Origin: Acidobacteriota bacterium | GTDB lineage: Bacteria; Acidobacteriota; Terriglobia; Bryobacterales; Bryobacteraceae | Assembly (NCBI GenBank): GCA_016201205.1 | Contig: JACQDF010000034.1 | Span: 1 to 64,000 of the forward strand | Length of the DNA stretch: 64,000 bases | Direction of reading: 5' to 3' | In this document: positions 9,713 to 18,744 of the stretch, one piece after another | How positions within the stretch are numbered: position 1 is the stretch's first letter | Layout: each line of letters opens with the position of its first letter | Program-made: the position numbers and the translations under genes | Notes under the pieces: model-generated | Seen by the model: only the letters and a program-made list of their open reading frames with translations | The model's database searches: none | Told to the model about the DNA's origin: nothing

Positions 9713-11070
9713 TGGTTATCTATCTTCCCAGCCAGTCGCTTGATGAAGCCCCGGTGCTCGACGAATTGACGCCGGCCGAGATTGTCCGCGAGCTGGACAA
9801 GTACGTCATTGGGCAAATGGAAGCCAAACGGGCGGTGGCCGTCGCGTTGCGGAACCGCATCCGGCGTCAGCGGCTCGAGCCGGAGATGGCCGAAGAGGTG
9901 ATGCCGAAGAACATCCTCATGATCGGCCCCACCGGGGTGGGCAAGACGGAGATCGCACGCCGGCTCGCCAGACTCGCCAATTCGCCTTTCCTGAAGGTGG
10001 AGGCGAGCAAGTTCACCGAGGTGGGATATGTCGGGCGCGACGTCGAGTCGATGATCCGCGATCTGGTCGAGATCGCCATCGACATGGTGCGCGGCGAGAG
10101 GCTCGATGAAGTGGCCGACCGCGCTGAGCGAAACGCCGAGGAGCGGCTGCTCGATCTGCTGATGCCGCCGCAGCCGGAGCCGTCGGAATCGGTCGAGCGC
10201 ACCCGCGAGAAAGTGCGTGAAAAGCTGCGCGCGGGCAAGCTGGACGACCGCATCGTCGAACTCGATGTCAAGGAGCGCGGCCCGACCTTCGAGGTCACCA
10301 CCAACACCGGCATCGAAGAGATGGACATCAACCTCAAGGAGGTCCTGCCGAACATCTTCGGCGCCCGCACGCGGCGCCGCAAGATGCGCGTGCACGAGGC
10401 GCTCGACTACCTGACCCAGGAAGAAGAGCAGAAACTGATCGACATGGATCAGGTGACGCGGGTGGCGCTGGAGCGTGTCGAGCGCAACGGCATCATTTTT
10501 CTGGACGAGGTGGACAAGATCGCCGGCCGCGAAGGCGGGCATGGGCCGGACGTGAGCCGGGAAGGGGTCCAGCGCGACATCCTGCCGATCGTCGAAGGCA
10601 CCACGGTGAACACGCGCTACGGCTTCGTGCGCACCGACCACATCCTGTTCGTCGCCGCCGGCGCCTTCCACGTCTCCAAGCCGAGTGACCTGATCCCGGA
10701 GCTGCAAGGCCGCTTCCCGATCCGCGTCGAGCTGAGATCGCTGAACGAGCAGGATTTCATCCGCATTCTCAAGGAGCCCAAGAATGCGCTCACCAAGCAG
10801 TACATTGCGCTGATGGAGACCGAGGGCATCAAGCTGGCGTTCACCGACGACGGCCTCGAGGCAGTCGCTCGCTACGCCGCCGAGATCAACCAGCAGATGG
10901 AGAACATCGGCGCCCGCCGGCTTCATACGATCCTGGAAAGAGTTCTCGATGAGATCTCGTTCCAGGGGCCCGACCTGAGAAAGAAAACGGTCAAGATCGA
11001 CGCCGCCTATGTGCGGCAGCAGTTGGCGGACATCGTGAAGGATCAGGACCTGAGCCGCTACATTCTCTGA
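9712..11070 (+). CDS. hslU: ATP-dependent protease ATPase subunit HslU
   Basis: A 452-residue AAA+ unfoldase partner of HslV. The Walker A motif GPTGVGKTE lies at residues 72-80, Walker B is [15 protein letters not shown], the pore loop is GYVGRD, and the C-terminal LSRYIL is the tail that inserts into HslV. The I-domain (about 110-230) is charged and shorter than average in places but complete. Its ATG overlaps the hslV stop (TGATG), and its own TGA overlaps the next gene, so the order hslV-hslU-lipoprotein is translationally coupled. Confidence 0.97.
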   Translation: MVIYLPSQSLDEAPVLDELTPAEIVRELDKYVIGQMEAKRAVAVALRNRIRRQRLEPEMAEEVMPKNILMIGPTGVGKTEIARRLARLANSPFLKVEASKFTEVGYVGRDVESMIRDLVEIAIDMVRGERLDEVADRAERNAEERLLDLLMPPQPEPSESVERTREKVREKLRAGKLDDRIVELDVKERGPTFEVTTNTGIEEMDINLKEVLPNIFGARTRRRKMRVHEALDYLTQEEEQKLIDMDQVTRVALERVERNGIIFLDEVDKIAGREGGHGPDVSREGVQRDILPIVEGTTVNTRYGFVRTDHILFVAAGAFHVSKPSDLIPELQGRFPIRVELRSLNEQDFIRILKEPKNALTKQYIALMETEGIKLAFTDDGLEAVARYAAEINQQMENIGARRLHTILERVLDEISFQGPDLRKKTVKIDAAYVRQQLADIVKDQDLSRYIL

Positions 11071-12056
11071 TGCGATTTCCCGGCACGCTGGCGGCGCTGG
11101 TTCTGGCCGGGTGCGGCTATGTGGGCGATCCGCAGCCGCCGGCGCTGCACATTCCGCAGCCGATTCAGGATCTGAATGCCGTCCAGCGCGGCGACAAGCT
11201 GGTGCTCGTGTTCACGCTGCCAGGGCTGACCACCGAGGGTCTGAAGTTGGACCGGCGGGGGGAGATTGAAGTGCGCGTGGGGCCCCCTCCGGCGGGCGGG
11301 TTTGACGTGAACGTCTGGGCGGCGTCGGCGCGGCGCATCCCGGCCGTGGAATCCAACGCAAACGGCACGCTGACCGTCGAGGCGCCGGTGCGCGAGTACT
11401 CCGGCCGCGAAGTCTTCTCCGCCGTTCGCGTCGCCAATTGGAAAGGGCGGTGGTCGCAATGGTCGAACGTGGCCGCGCTGGCGATTGTTGAACCGCTGGC
11501 GCGTCCCGGGCAGATGACGGCTGCCGCAGCGGCGGACGGCGTCCGGTTGAGATGGCAAGGTGAATCGCGAGCTGTGAACTACCGCATCTACCGCCTGGCG
11601 CAAAAGGAAGACGAGTTCAGGCTGCTGGGGCAGGCCGATCAGGCGGCTTACACGGATTCCACCGCGCAATTCGGAGCTTTGTATCGCTACCAGGTGCAGG
11701 CGGCGCTGAAAAGCGGCGAGAAGGAAGCCGAAAGCGAATTGTCGGAGATCGTCGAGATTACGCCGCAAGACACGTTCCCGCCGGCTGTGCCACAGGGCCT
11801 GTCGGTCCTCCAGGGGGTGAGCACGGTTGAGCTGGCATGGGAGCGCAATACAGAGGCAGACTTCCGCGGCTACCATGTGTATCGCTCGACGGGCGATGGT
11901 CCCTTCGAGCGTGTGGGGACGCTCAGCGAGTCCCCGGCGTATAGTGACAAGACAGTGGAGCCGGGGAGAATCTATCGTTATGCGGTGACGGCCGTGGATC
12001 AGAAAGGCAATGAGAGCGCAAGATCCGACCCGGTCAGCATCGCATTGCCCCAATAG
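11070..12056 (+). CDS. Lipoprotein with fibronectin type III domains
   Basis: A 328-residue protein with a short lipoprotein signal, LVLAGC, predicting Cys15 as the acylated residue. At least two fibronectin type III-like repeats follow, recognised by VRLRWQGESRAVNYRIYRLA and VELAWERNTEADFRGYHVYR together with late YRYAVTAVDQKGNES-type strands; the region at 40-150 is probably a third. Such proteins usually sit in the outer membrane and mediate binding. It is coupled to hslU by a TGATG overlap, which is unusual for a surface lipoprotein, and there is no evidence that it works with the protease. Confidence 0.8.
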   Translation: MRFPGTLAALVLAGCGYVGDPQPPALHIPQPIQDLNAVQRGDKLVLVFTLPGLTTEGLKLDRRGEIEVRVGPPPAGGFDVNVWAASARRIPAVESNANGTLTVEAPVREYSGREVFSAVRVANWKGRWSQWSNVAALAIVEPLARPGQMTAAAAADGVRLRWQGESRAVNYRIYRLAQKEDEFRLLGQADQAAYTDSTAQFGALYRYQVQAALKSGEKEAESELSEIVEITPQDTFPPAVPQGLSVLQGVSTVELAWERNTEADFRGYHVYRSTGDGPFERVGTLSESPAYSDKTVEPGRIYRYAVTAVDQKGNESARSDPVSIALPQ

Positions 12057-12070
12057 GCAAGGAAGATCTC

Positions 12071-12862
12071 ATGACCAAGTACGTTCGATTCAGTCCCAAC
12101 CGCAACGCATGGCCGACCGTGCCGGACGGCTCCCCGCTGGTCCGCTACGGCATCGTGGAAGGGGACACCATCTACGAGACAGATTCTCTTTGGAGTAGAG
12201 AGAAAACCGAAGAATACGGGCTGGCAAACGTGCGCCTGCTCCCGCCCTGCTGGCCTTCGAAGATCGTTTGCGTTGGCCGAAACTACGCCGCTCATGCCAA
12301 AGAGCTGGGAAATCCGGCGCCCGCTGAGCCGCTCATCTTTTATAAGCCGGTCTCTTCGCTGATTGCGTCCGGGGATTCGATTGTCTATCCTCCACTCTCG
12401 CGGGAAGTGAATTTTGAAGGCGAGTTGGGGCTGGTGATCGGGCGGCAGGCGCGGAACGTGAGCGAGCAGGAGGCGGCGGATTACATTTACGGCTTCACAA
12501 TCGTCAACGACGTCACCGCTCGCGACTTACAGAAGAAAGACGGTCAGTGGGCCCGCGCCAAAGGATTCGATACATTCTGTCCCGCCGGTCCCTGGATCGT
12601 CCCGCGCAGCGAAGTGAAATCCGACAGGCTGCGGATTCGCACCTGGGTCGATGGCGCCCTAAAGCAGGACGGCTCGATGGGCGATATGATCTTTAGCCCT
12701 GGTGTTATAATCGCGTATGTAGCACAATTCCTGACACTGGAGCCGGGCGATCTGATCGCCACCGGCACTCCCCCCGGGGTTGGGCCTCTGGAGCCAGGCA
12801 ACACAGTGCGCGTGGAAATCGAGGGGATTGGGGCCCTGGAAAACAGCGTCATTCAAGGGTAG
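12071..12862 (+). CDS. Fumarylacetoacetate hydrolase family protein
   Basis: A 263-residue FAH-fold enzyme. Conserved blocks are [17 protein letters not shown], the metal-binding [12 protein letters not shown], and [21 protein letters not shown], followed by GPWIV and [19 protein letters not shown]. Family members include 2-hydroxyhepta-2,4-diene-1,7-dioate isomerases, acylpyruvases and oxaloacetate decarboxylases; the sequence alone does not choose between them. The ATG follows the lipoprotein stop by 14 bases with a GGAAG-type ribosome site. It lies in the hslVU operon direction, just upstream of transaldolase. Confidence 0.92.
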   Translation: MTKYVRFSPNRNAWPTVPDGSPLVRYGIVEGDTIYETDSLWSREKTEEYGLANVRLLPPCWPSKIVCVGRNYAAHAKELGNPAPAEPLIFYKPVSSLIASGDSIVYPPLSREVNFEGELGLVIGRQARNVSEQEAADYIYGFTIVNDVTARDLQKKDGQWARAKGFDTFCPAGPWIVPRSEVKSDRLRIRTWVDGALKQDGSMGDMIFSPGVIIAYVAQFLTLEPGDLIATGTPPGVGPLEPGNTVRVEIEGIGALENSVIQG

Positions 12863-12867
12863 TGCAC

Positions 12868-13530
12868 ATGAAAATATTTCTCGACACTGCGAATCTGGAC
12901 GAGTTGCGAAAAGGGGCGGATTGGGGCATCGTCGATGGCGTTACGACAAACCCGTCGCTGATCGCCAAAGAAGGACGGCCCCTCGAGGAACAGGTCCGCG
13001 AGATCTGCCGGATCGTGGACGGCGACATCAGCGCGGAGGTCGTCGCGACGGAATCGGCGGCGATGATTCGCGAGGGGCGCGAGCTGGCGCGGATTCACAA
13101 GAATATCGTGGTGAAGGCGCCGCTGACGCGCGAGGGAATCAAAGCGACGGCGGCGCTGTCGGGGGAGGGCATTCGCGTCAATGTGACGCTGTGCTTTTCG
13201 CCTTCCCAGGCGCTGCTGGCGGCCAAAGCGGGCGCCTATATCGTGAGCCCGTTTGTGGGCCGGCTGGATGACGTTTCCACCAACGGCATGGAGCTGATCC
13301 GGCAGATCCTCACCATCTACAAGAACTATGGCTATCCGACGCAGGTTCTGGCGGCCTCGCTGCGCCATCCGATGCACGTGGTGGACGCCGCGCTGGCTGG
13401 AGCGCACATCGGCACGATGCCGTTCAAAGTGCTGGACCAGCTTTTCAACCATCCGCTCACCGACAAGGGGCTGGACGCGTTCCTGAAGGACTGGGCGAAA
13501 GTATTCCAGGAAACAGGCGCCGTTCGGTGA
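12868..13530 (+). CDS. tal: Transaldolase, TalC/MipB family
   Basis: A 220-residue small transaldolase. The ATG at 12868 (MKIFLDTAN) was preferred over the in-frame GTG at 12862 because AAGGG is 8 bases upstream of it and this is the usual family N-terminus. Schiff-base lysine Lys83 lies in NIVVKAPLT. The active-site position that is Tyr in E. coli fructose-6-phosphate aldolase is Phe here (SPFVGRLDD), which favours transaldolase activity in the non-oxidative pentose phosphate pathway. It follows the FAH gene within 6 bases and belongs to the same operon. Confidence 0.94.
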   Translation: MKIFLDTANLDELRKGADWGIVDGVTTNPSLIAKEGRPLEEQVREICRIVDGDISAEVVATESAAMIREGRELARIHKNIVVKAPLTREGIKATAALSGEGIRVNVTLCFSPSQALLAAKAGAYIVSPFVGRLDDVSTNGMELIRQILTIYKNYGYPTQVLAASLRHPMHVVDAALAGAHIGTMPFKVLDQLFNHPLTDKGLDAFLKDWAKVFQETGAVR

Positions 13531-13537
13531 GCTGCAC

Positions 13538-13939
13538 GTGACTGTGAAGACAGCCATCCTGTTGCTGGGAGCGGCGGGGGCGATCCTGCTGGCGCTGGCG
13601 GGCTGGCTTCTCATCGGCAAGCGGCGTTCGCCCGCCGAGCAGGAGCGTGCGCGGCGGCGCTATCTGAGCGCGCGCGGGCGTGTCGCCGACGCGGAAATCA
13701 CCGATATCGAGGGGGCGATGCTCGAGTACAGCTACGAGGTGGCCGGCGTGCGTTATCACGTGACGCAGGACATCGGCCTGTTCCTCGATCTGCTGCCGCC
13801 GGATCCGGCCCTGCTGCTGGGTCCGGCCTCGATCAAGTACGCGCCGGGCAATCCGGCCAATTCCATCCTGATCAGCGAGGAGTGGACCGGAGTGCGATTG
13901 GCCCGGCCCGCCCCGCTGTTCAAACAGAAGGGAGCCTGA
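13538..13939 (+). CDS. Small membrane-anchored protein (DUF3592-like)
   Basis: A 133-residue protein starting at a GTG. One N-terminal transmembrane helix (about 5-28, TAILLLGAAGAILLALAGWL) is followed by a charged linker (RRSPAEQERARRR) and a soluble beta-rich part with LEYSYEVAGVRYHVTQD and KYAPGNPANSIL. The YxYxVxGxxY pattern and the late YxPxNPxxSxL strand resemble DUF3592. No enzymatic motif is visible. It starts 7 bases after the transaldolase stop, so it is probably co-transcribed. Confidence 0.65.
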   Translation: MTVKTAILLLGAAGAILLALAGWLLIGKRRSPAEQERARRRYLSARGRVADAEITDIEGAMLEYSYEVAGVRYHVTQDIGLFLDLLPPDPALLLGPASIKYAPGNPANSILISEEWTGVRLARPAPLFKQKGA

Positions 13940-13946
13940 CTACATT

Positions 13947-14348
13947 ATGAAGAACTCGTTTTCACGCAGAATCGTGCTTGGGACAGCCGTGCTGGCCATC
14001 GTCGGCTCAGGCGTGCTGCTGGGCGCAAACCAGTATGGCAAGCCAAAGTCCATCATCCATGTGGTGACGCTGTATTACCGGGACGGCGTCACGGCCGCCG
14101 ACAAGAAGAAGGTGCTCGACGGCGTGGAAAAGATGGCCTCCGCGATTCCGGGCATTAAGAATGTCTGGCTGCGCAGCGTCAAGGTGCAGGGCGACGCCGG
14201 CGGCCAGCAGTTGACGGACGCGTTCGTAATGGAGTTTGCCGACGAGGCGGCCTTCAAGGCATACGACAACCATCCGGCGCACCGGGAATGGGAGAAGATC
14301 TACGTCCCGTTGCGCGGCGAGAGCCGCACGCACGACATCACGAACTGA
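13947..14348 (+). CDS. Dabb (stress-responsive A/B barrel) domain protein, membrane-anchored
   Basis: A 133-residue protein with an N-terminal signal or anchor segment (about 9-26) and a ferredoxin-like dimeric alpha/beta barrel domain: IIHVVTLYYRDGVTAADKKK, VKVQGDAGGQQLTDAFVMEF and DHPAHREW-like NHPAHREWEKIYVPL. Dabb proteins are small dimers found in stress proteins and some polyketide cyclases; the role here is unknown. It is the last gene of the hslV operon run. Its final 110 bases with the stop codon are repeated almost exactly at 16431-16555. Confidence 0.82.
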   Translation: MKNSFSRRIVLGTAVLAIVGSGVLLGANQYGKPKSIIHVVTLYYRDGVTAADKKKVLDGVEKMASAIPGIKNVWLRSVKVQGDAGGQQLTDAFVMEFADEAAFKAYDNHPAHREWEKIYVPLRGESRTHDITN

Positions 14349-14363
14349 GAACCGCTTCCTTAC
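14239..14363. repeat. 125 bp direct repeat, copy A (inside Dabb gene 3' end)
   Basis: This stretch covers the last 36 codons of the Dabb gene, its TGA and 15 further bases. It matches 16431-16555 at 123 of 125 positions; the differences are at 14279 (g/a) and 14330 (g/c). Homology stops sharply at both ends. Confidence 0.95.
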
Positions 14364-14628
14364 CCGGCGTAGCCGGAACCAAACAGGGTCTTGCGGTACC
14401 GGGCAACCGCTCCGTGACCGTCGCGGTTCGGCTGGATTCGCGAAGTTGCGGGCCGTCTATAACCCCCTCCTGAGGCCCGTAAACATTGCATGAAACGCAT
14501 GTCACGAAAAATATTCTGCCAGAAACAACAAGAATCCTACTCAGCTCCGGCGCAACCTGCTTACGGACGGAGCGGCATCCGGCATTAAGGTGGCCTGAGC
14601 TTGCTGGAGGCGGGAGTGCGGAACGCTC

Positions 14629-14955
14629 GCGTACTATCGGCGGCGGGTGGAGGAGTCGCTGCCCGATCGTTACGTGATTTTCGGCCACATCGGCGACGCG
14701 CATGTGCATGTGAACGTCCTGTCTCGCACGCAGGCGGCGTTCGATTTTGGCGAGGAGTTGATGATCGAGTTCGCCCGGAAGGCCGCCGAACCGGGCGGCA
14801 CGGTCGGCGCCGAGCACGGTCTCAGCAAGCGCAAGGCGTACTTGCTGCCGATTCAGTACGCGCCGGAGCATATTGAGGCCATGAAAGCGGTCAAGCGGCG
14901 GCTGGATCCGCGTTGGCTGCTCGGGCGGGACACGCTGTTGGGGGCTGCCTGCTAA
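14629..14955 (+). pseudogene. Fragment of FAD-linked oxidase, C-terminal domain (GlcD-like)
   Basis: About 108 codons read as the C-terminal domain of a GlcD/lactate-dehydrogenase-type FAD-linked oxidase: SLPDRYVIFGHIGDAHVHVN, the signature PGGTVGAEHGLSKRKA, and MKAVKRRLDPRWLLGRDTLL with a normal C-terminus. The FAD-binding N-terminal 350 residues are missing, and upstream of 14629 there is no matching sequence, so this is a decapitated remnant. The preceding 265 bases (14364-14628) show nothing recognisable. It lies inside the segment bounded by the 125 bp repeats. Confidence 0.82.
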
Positions 14956-15006
14956 TGTTGGCGCCGCCACTCTGCCGATAAGATTCTTGACAAGGTTGTG
15001 GCCAGC

Positions 15007-15474
15007 ATGGCTTCCCAAGCAAAACAAACGGAACCTGACCCGGATGAGTTTTGCCGGCGGGCGGCAGCAAGCGTGCGCCTTCCTGCAACGGAGTTTCTTT
15101 CGGAACAAATGGACGCGGTTGTCGGAGGACTCTCGAACCTGTACGTTCAGAGTCTAATTGATCGAGGTATCGGGAGTCAGACAGTGGAAACGACCGACGC
15201 CGTTGTCTCGGAACTGGCTCCGATGGCTGCGGTTCTCGCTGAGATTCACTACTGTAGTGGCGTTGCGCAGACCGAATGTCCAGCCGTGCTCGATGCACTA
15301 AAGTCCACGATTAAGGACCTCTTCGTTGAGAATCAGGCTGCCGCCGTCATTCTCCGAGGGATCGGCACGTTCACACCTGTTGTGCTGGAAGAGGCGCGAT
15401 ACCGCCTCACCGTGGAGGACCCCATCCGCGTTCACGAGTTTTCCGGCCCGAGGTTCTTTCCCACTTCAGTATAA
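15007..15474 (+). CDS. Hypothetical protein
   Basis: A 155-residue soluble protein starting MASQAKQTEPDPDEFCRRAA; an in-frame GTG 9 bases upstream is an alternative start. It is predicted to be mostly helical, with no signal peptide, membrane segment or motif I recognise. The C-terminal half (LVENQ-like FVENQAAAVILRGIGTFTP, VLEEARYRLTVEDPIRVHEF) looks well ordered. It precedes the broken metallophosphoesterase by 9 bases, so the two may once have been an operon. Its codon use is less GC-biased than that of the hslVU operon. Confidence 0.55.
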   Translation: MASQAKQTEPDPDEFCRRAAASVRLPATEFLSEQMDAVVGGLSNLYVQSLIDRGIGSQTVETTDAVVSELAPMAAVLAEIHYCSGVAQTECPAVLDALKSTIKDLFVENQAAAVILRGIGTFTPVVLEEARYRLTVEDPIRVHEFSGPRFFPTSV

Positions 15475-15483
15475 TCTGAGGGT

Positions 15484-16324
15484 TTGTCGTCCAAACCAGT
15501 ATTCACGCTGTTCCATCTTTCTGATCTCCACTTCGGGCCGGCAATTTGGAACGAGATCTCGTGGTTTCGCCGGGTTCGCGCTCATGTGCCGCTGGCTCAG
15601 GGCGATTTTCCGCACGACTGCCGCATCGCCCATGCGTTGTCCGGCGCGATCAGGAAGATTCTCGCGTTTCGGCGGCAGCAAGGTATTCCTGTCGCGGTGG
15701 TCCACTCGGGAGACCTTACAGCCTCAGGACAACCCGCGGAGTTCTCCGTGGGCGCCACATTCCTTCATTCCGCACATCAGCTTCCTGGACTGCGGGCCCG
15801 GACCGTTTCCCGCTGAACTGCCCATCGTCGATCTCCCCGTTCGCCTTCCGATGTTCCAACAGCGAGCCGCGATTCGAATCGAGTCCGTAGACCACGATCT
15901 CTCCACTCTCTAACCTGGTCCTGAGTTGGGCGCATTATGCGAGCGGCTGGAGGCGGATCGCAAGCCTGATACCGTTCGCATCGTCGCGATTCACCATCCT
16001 CTCACGGACCCTCCCAGGTCGATTTCGCGCTGGGTCCCGCTGCGCTTGAACGACCGTGAGAGCGTGGCGCAGCGCTTGTTGGATGCGGGGGCAGAAGTCG
16101 TCCTCGCAGGCCATGTGCATGTCGCCTTTGGAAAGCGTACGCAAGCCGGCCGCCCGCTGCACTTCGTTTCGGGAACCGGCTGCCAAATGCTTTCCGAGGA
16201 GCCATGCTGCTTTCTCGTCCTCGACGTCTACGTTGAAGGCGGTCGCCACGGCTTCGATGTCCGCAAGTACGAGCTCGGACGCGACCGGCAATTCACAGAA
16301 GCTCTGTTTGACGCAGTAGATTAG
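15484..16324 (+). pseudogene. Broken calcineurin-like metallophosphoesterase with internal inversion
   Basis: The N-terminal part (TTG at 15484) carries the first metal motif FHLSDLHFG and then VVHSGDLTASGQPAEFSVGA, and runs to a stop at 15816. The C-terminal part, open from 15914, carries AIHHPL and AGHVHVAFGKRT, the last two metal-binding motifs of the same family. Between them the GNHD motif is absent. Bases 15818-15904, read on the minus strand, give an uninterrupted peptide GEIVVYGLDSNRGSL followed by LEHRKANGEIDDGQ, which fits the family's middle region. The gene has therefore suffered an internal deletion and a roughly 90 bp inversion, and cannot make an intact enzyme. Confidence 0.78.
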
Positions 16325-16430
16325 TGGCATGGTGCGTCCTGTAAGACGCGTTCATCTCGCAGGTGAAAGACCCGTCCGGGTAAGCCCCAGTGCGCCCGGT
16401 AGCAGACCCCAGGCAGGGAGAGAAATCGAC

Positions 16431-16555
16431 CCGACGAGGCGGCCTTCAAGGCATACGACAACCATCCGGCACACCGGGAATGGGAGAAGATCTACGTCCC
16501 GTTGCGCGGCGAGAGCCGCACCCACGACATCACGAACTGAGAACCGCTTCCTTAC
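16431..16555. repeat. 125 bp direct repeat, copy B (orphan Dabb 3' end)
   Basis: A headless copy of the Dabb gene end with its TGA, 2192 bases downstream of copy A and 123/125 identical. It ends 15 bases before the cspA stop codon. Joining copy A directly to the sequence after copy B would put the Dabb gene and cspA in simple convergence, presumably the ancestral order. The preceding 106 bases (16325-16430) hold nothing recognisable. Confidence 0.95.
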
Positions 16556-16569
16556 TTTACAGTCGCGGC

Positions 16570-16776
16570 TCAGTTGGGGAGAACGTTCTCGGCATGGAGG
16601 CCTTTGGGGCCTTCCTTGACCTCGAACTCGACGTCCGCTCCGTTGTTCAGCGTGCGATACCCAATCATCTGAATCGAGGAGTGGTGAACGAACACATCCT
16701 CACCGGTCTGCCTCTGGATGAACCCGTATCCTTTGGCCGAGTTGAACCATTTCACGGTGCCTTTTTCTCTCAACAC
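16570..16776 (-). CDS. cspA: Cold-shock protein (CspA family)
   Basis: A 68-residue CSD-fold RNA/DNA-binding protein: GTVKWFNSAKGYGFIQRQTG with RNP1 (KGYGFI), then DVFVHHSSI with RNP2 and GPKGLHAENV near the end. The GTG at 16776 was chosen because AGGAGAG lies 8 bases upstream and this gives the family length; a much longer open frame upstream (to 16899) is GC-rich leader and not protein-like. The leader contains two strong hairpins (16813-16831 and 16845-16862), reminiscent of structured cold-shock leaders. It converges on the Dabb gene region. Confidence 0.92.
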   Translation of the reverse strand: MLREKGTVKWFNSAKGYGFIQRQTGEDVFVHHSSIQMIGYRTLNNGADVEFEVKEGPKGLHAENVLPN

Positions 16777-16986
16777 AACAATTTCTCTCCTGCTCAATCC
16801 TGGAAACGAGGTCCCGTCCCCCGGGGGCGGGCCTTCCTTAGCCGCGCCGGCGCAAGCCGGCGTTTCCCGCATTGTGGCAGAAGCGAATAAAACATTCAAG
16901 CCTTTTTTGTTTGAAACAGAAGAAAGTGACTGCGTGCGTCATTTGACCGCCTCCGGCCCGGCCCGCTACGCTGGGCGGAGAACGCG

Positions 16987-18732
16987 ATGCGCCGATTCGT
17001 GCCGGCCTTGCTCTGGTGCTGCCCCTGCCTGGCTCAAAGCTGGACGCAGTGGGGCATGAACTCCCGCCACACCGGCGCCGTGGCCGTGGCCGGGCAAGCC
17101 CCGGAACGGCTGCTGGCCGAATTCGTCCTGGACCCGTTCGTGCCGCAGGCCGTGGCCGAAGCGGGCGGATCGCTCCTGGTTCACTACCAGTCGCCGCTTT
17201 CCGACGGTCGCGATGTCTTTGCCTCGTTCAAAGACGGAACCTACTTGTCCTGTTCTCCGCCGGGGTCCCGGCAGCCATCCCCGTGCGGGGCCGACGCCTG
17301 GGACCGCCAGACGTGGGGCATGAAGCGGCTCCGCTGGAATGCCAACCGGCTGCGCGAGCGCTGGTCGTTCCTTTCCGACTGGAAGCCCGTGCCGGACGCC
17401 GGGGGCGCTCTGGGCGGCTGGGAGCCCGTGTTTCATGGAGCGATCAGCGAGCGCTTTGCCTACCTGCCCGCTGCGGGCGGCGAAGTCTTCCAGTTGAACC
17501 GGCGAACGGGCGCGGTGGCTCGCCGCATCCAACCGTTCGGCCCCGCCACGGACGCGAACAAGTACGTCTCCGGACCGCTGACCCTGGACGAGCGAGGCAA
17601 TCTCTTTTACAACGTCCTGCAAATTGACCCATCCGATCCCTGGGGCTTCGGGCCGGCGCGCGACGGGCGGCAGGGCAAGGACATCCCGGCAGCGTGGCTG
17701 GTGAAAGTATCGCGAGACGGCGCTGTCGCCATGACCAATTACACGGCGCTGATCGCCAGCGCGCCCGTGTCGTGCAGAGCGACCTTCTCATCCGAACCGC
17801 TGCCCTGGCCTCCCACGCCCAGCGCCGTTCCGCCCAGTGTGCCGTGCCTGAGCCAGCGGCCCGGCGTGAACGTGGCGCCGGCAATCGCTCCCGATGGCAC
17901 AGTCTACACGGTGAGCCGGGCGCACAATCCGCTCGCCGGGCGCTACTCCTATGTGATTGCCCTGAATCCTGACTTGAGCCTCAAGTGGGCCGCCTCACTG
18001 CGCGACCGGCTCAAGGACGGTTGTGGCGTGCTCTTACCTATCAGCGGTCCGAACGGGTGCCGCGCCGGCACGCCTGCCGATGGACGCGACCCGGCCACCA
18101 ATGAGGCGCCCGCCGGAATCGTGAGCGACCTGTCAACTTCCTCTCCCGTGGTGGCGCCCGACGGCAGCGTGCTTTACGGAGCTCTCACGCGCTACAACTT
18201 CCTGCGCGGGCATCTGTTCAAGTTCAGCGCTTCCGGCGAGTTTCTGGCGGCTCATGATTTTGGCTGGGATACGACTCCGGCCATCTGGGAGCACGACGGC
18301 ACATATTCGGTCGCCATCAAGGAGAACAATTACGACGTCGGCTCCTACTGCTCGGACCCGCAAATCTGCCCGGCGCGAGAGGCCGGGCCATACTACATCA
18401 CCCAGCTCGATGCGAATCTGAAGGCGGAGTGGCGATTCCAAAACACAAACACGCAAAGATGTTCCCGCCTGCCGGATGGCTCGGTCCGCTGCGAGCCGGC
18501 TGCCGCCGGCGGATTCGAGTGGTGCATCAACGCGCCGGCCGTCGACGCGCTCGGCCGCGTCTACGCCAATGCCGAGGACGGCTTTTTGTACGTGATCGGC
18601 CAGGGAGGAAAGCAAGAGGGCAGCATTTTTCTCGACTGGGCGCTCGGCGCCGCCTACACCCCGCTCTCGATTGGCTACGACGGCAAGATCTACACCGAGA
18701 ATGGCGGGAAGGTTTTTGTGGTGGGCAAGTAG
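16987..18732 (+). CDS. Secreted PQQ-like beta-propeller protein
   Basis: A 581-residue protein with a short signal peptide (MRRFVPALLWCCPCLAQ). The N-terminal WTQWGMNSRHTGA resembles the opening of PQQ-dependent dehydrogenase-like propellers, and repeated blades follow of the type APDGTVYTVSRAH, SPVVAPDGSVLYGAL, PAVDALGRVYANAEDGFLYV and SIGYDGKIYTENGGKVFVVG. No PQQ-binding tryptophan-docking set or adjacent Cys pair can be assigned, so catalysis is doubtful. It is cysteine-rich for a propeller (CGADAW, CSDPQICPA, CSRLP), suggesting extracytoplasmic disulfides. Function unknown. Confidence 0.7.
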   Translation: MRRFVPALLWCCPCLAQSWTQWGMNSRHTGAVAVAGQAPERLLAEFVLDPFVPQAVAEAGGSLLVHYQSPLSDGRDVFASFKDGTYLSCSPPGSRQPSPCGADAWDRQTWGMKRLRWNANRLRERWSFLSDWKPVPDAGGALGGWEPVFHGAISERFAYLPAAGGEVFQLNRRTGAVARRIQPFGPATDANKYVSGPLTLDERGNLFYNVLQIDPSDPWGFGPARDGRQGKDIPAAWLVKVSRDGAVAMTNYTALIASAPVSCRATFSSEPLPWPPTPSAVPPSVPCLSQRPGVNVAPAIAPDGTVYTVSRAHNPLAGRYSYVIALNPDLSLKWAASLRDRLKDGCGVLLPISGPNGCRAGTPADGRDPATNEAPAGIVSDLSTSSPVVAPDGSVLYGALTRYNFLRGHLFKFSASGEFLAAHDFGWDTTPAIWEHDGTYSVAIKENNYDVGSYCSDPQICPAREAGPYYITQLDANLKAEWRFQNTNTQRCSRLPDGSVRCEPAAAGGFEWCINAPAVDALGRVYANAEDGFLYVIGQGGKQEGSIFLDWALGAAYTPLSIGYDGKIYTENGGKVFVVGK

Positions 18733-18744
18733 TAGCATCGAGGT

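Noticed and set aside
16777-16899. N-terminal extension of the cold-shock protein
   Set aside because: It would add 41 low-complexity residues; AGGAGAG before GTG 16776 gives the standard 68-residue protein.
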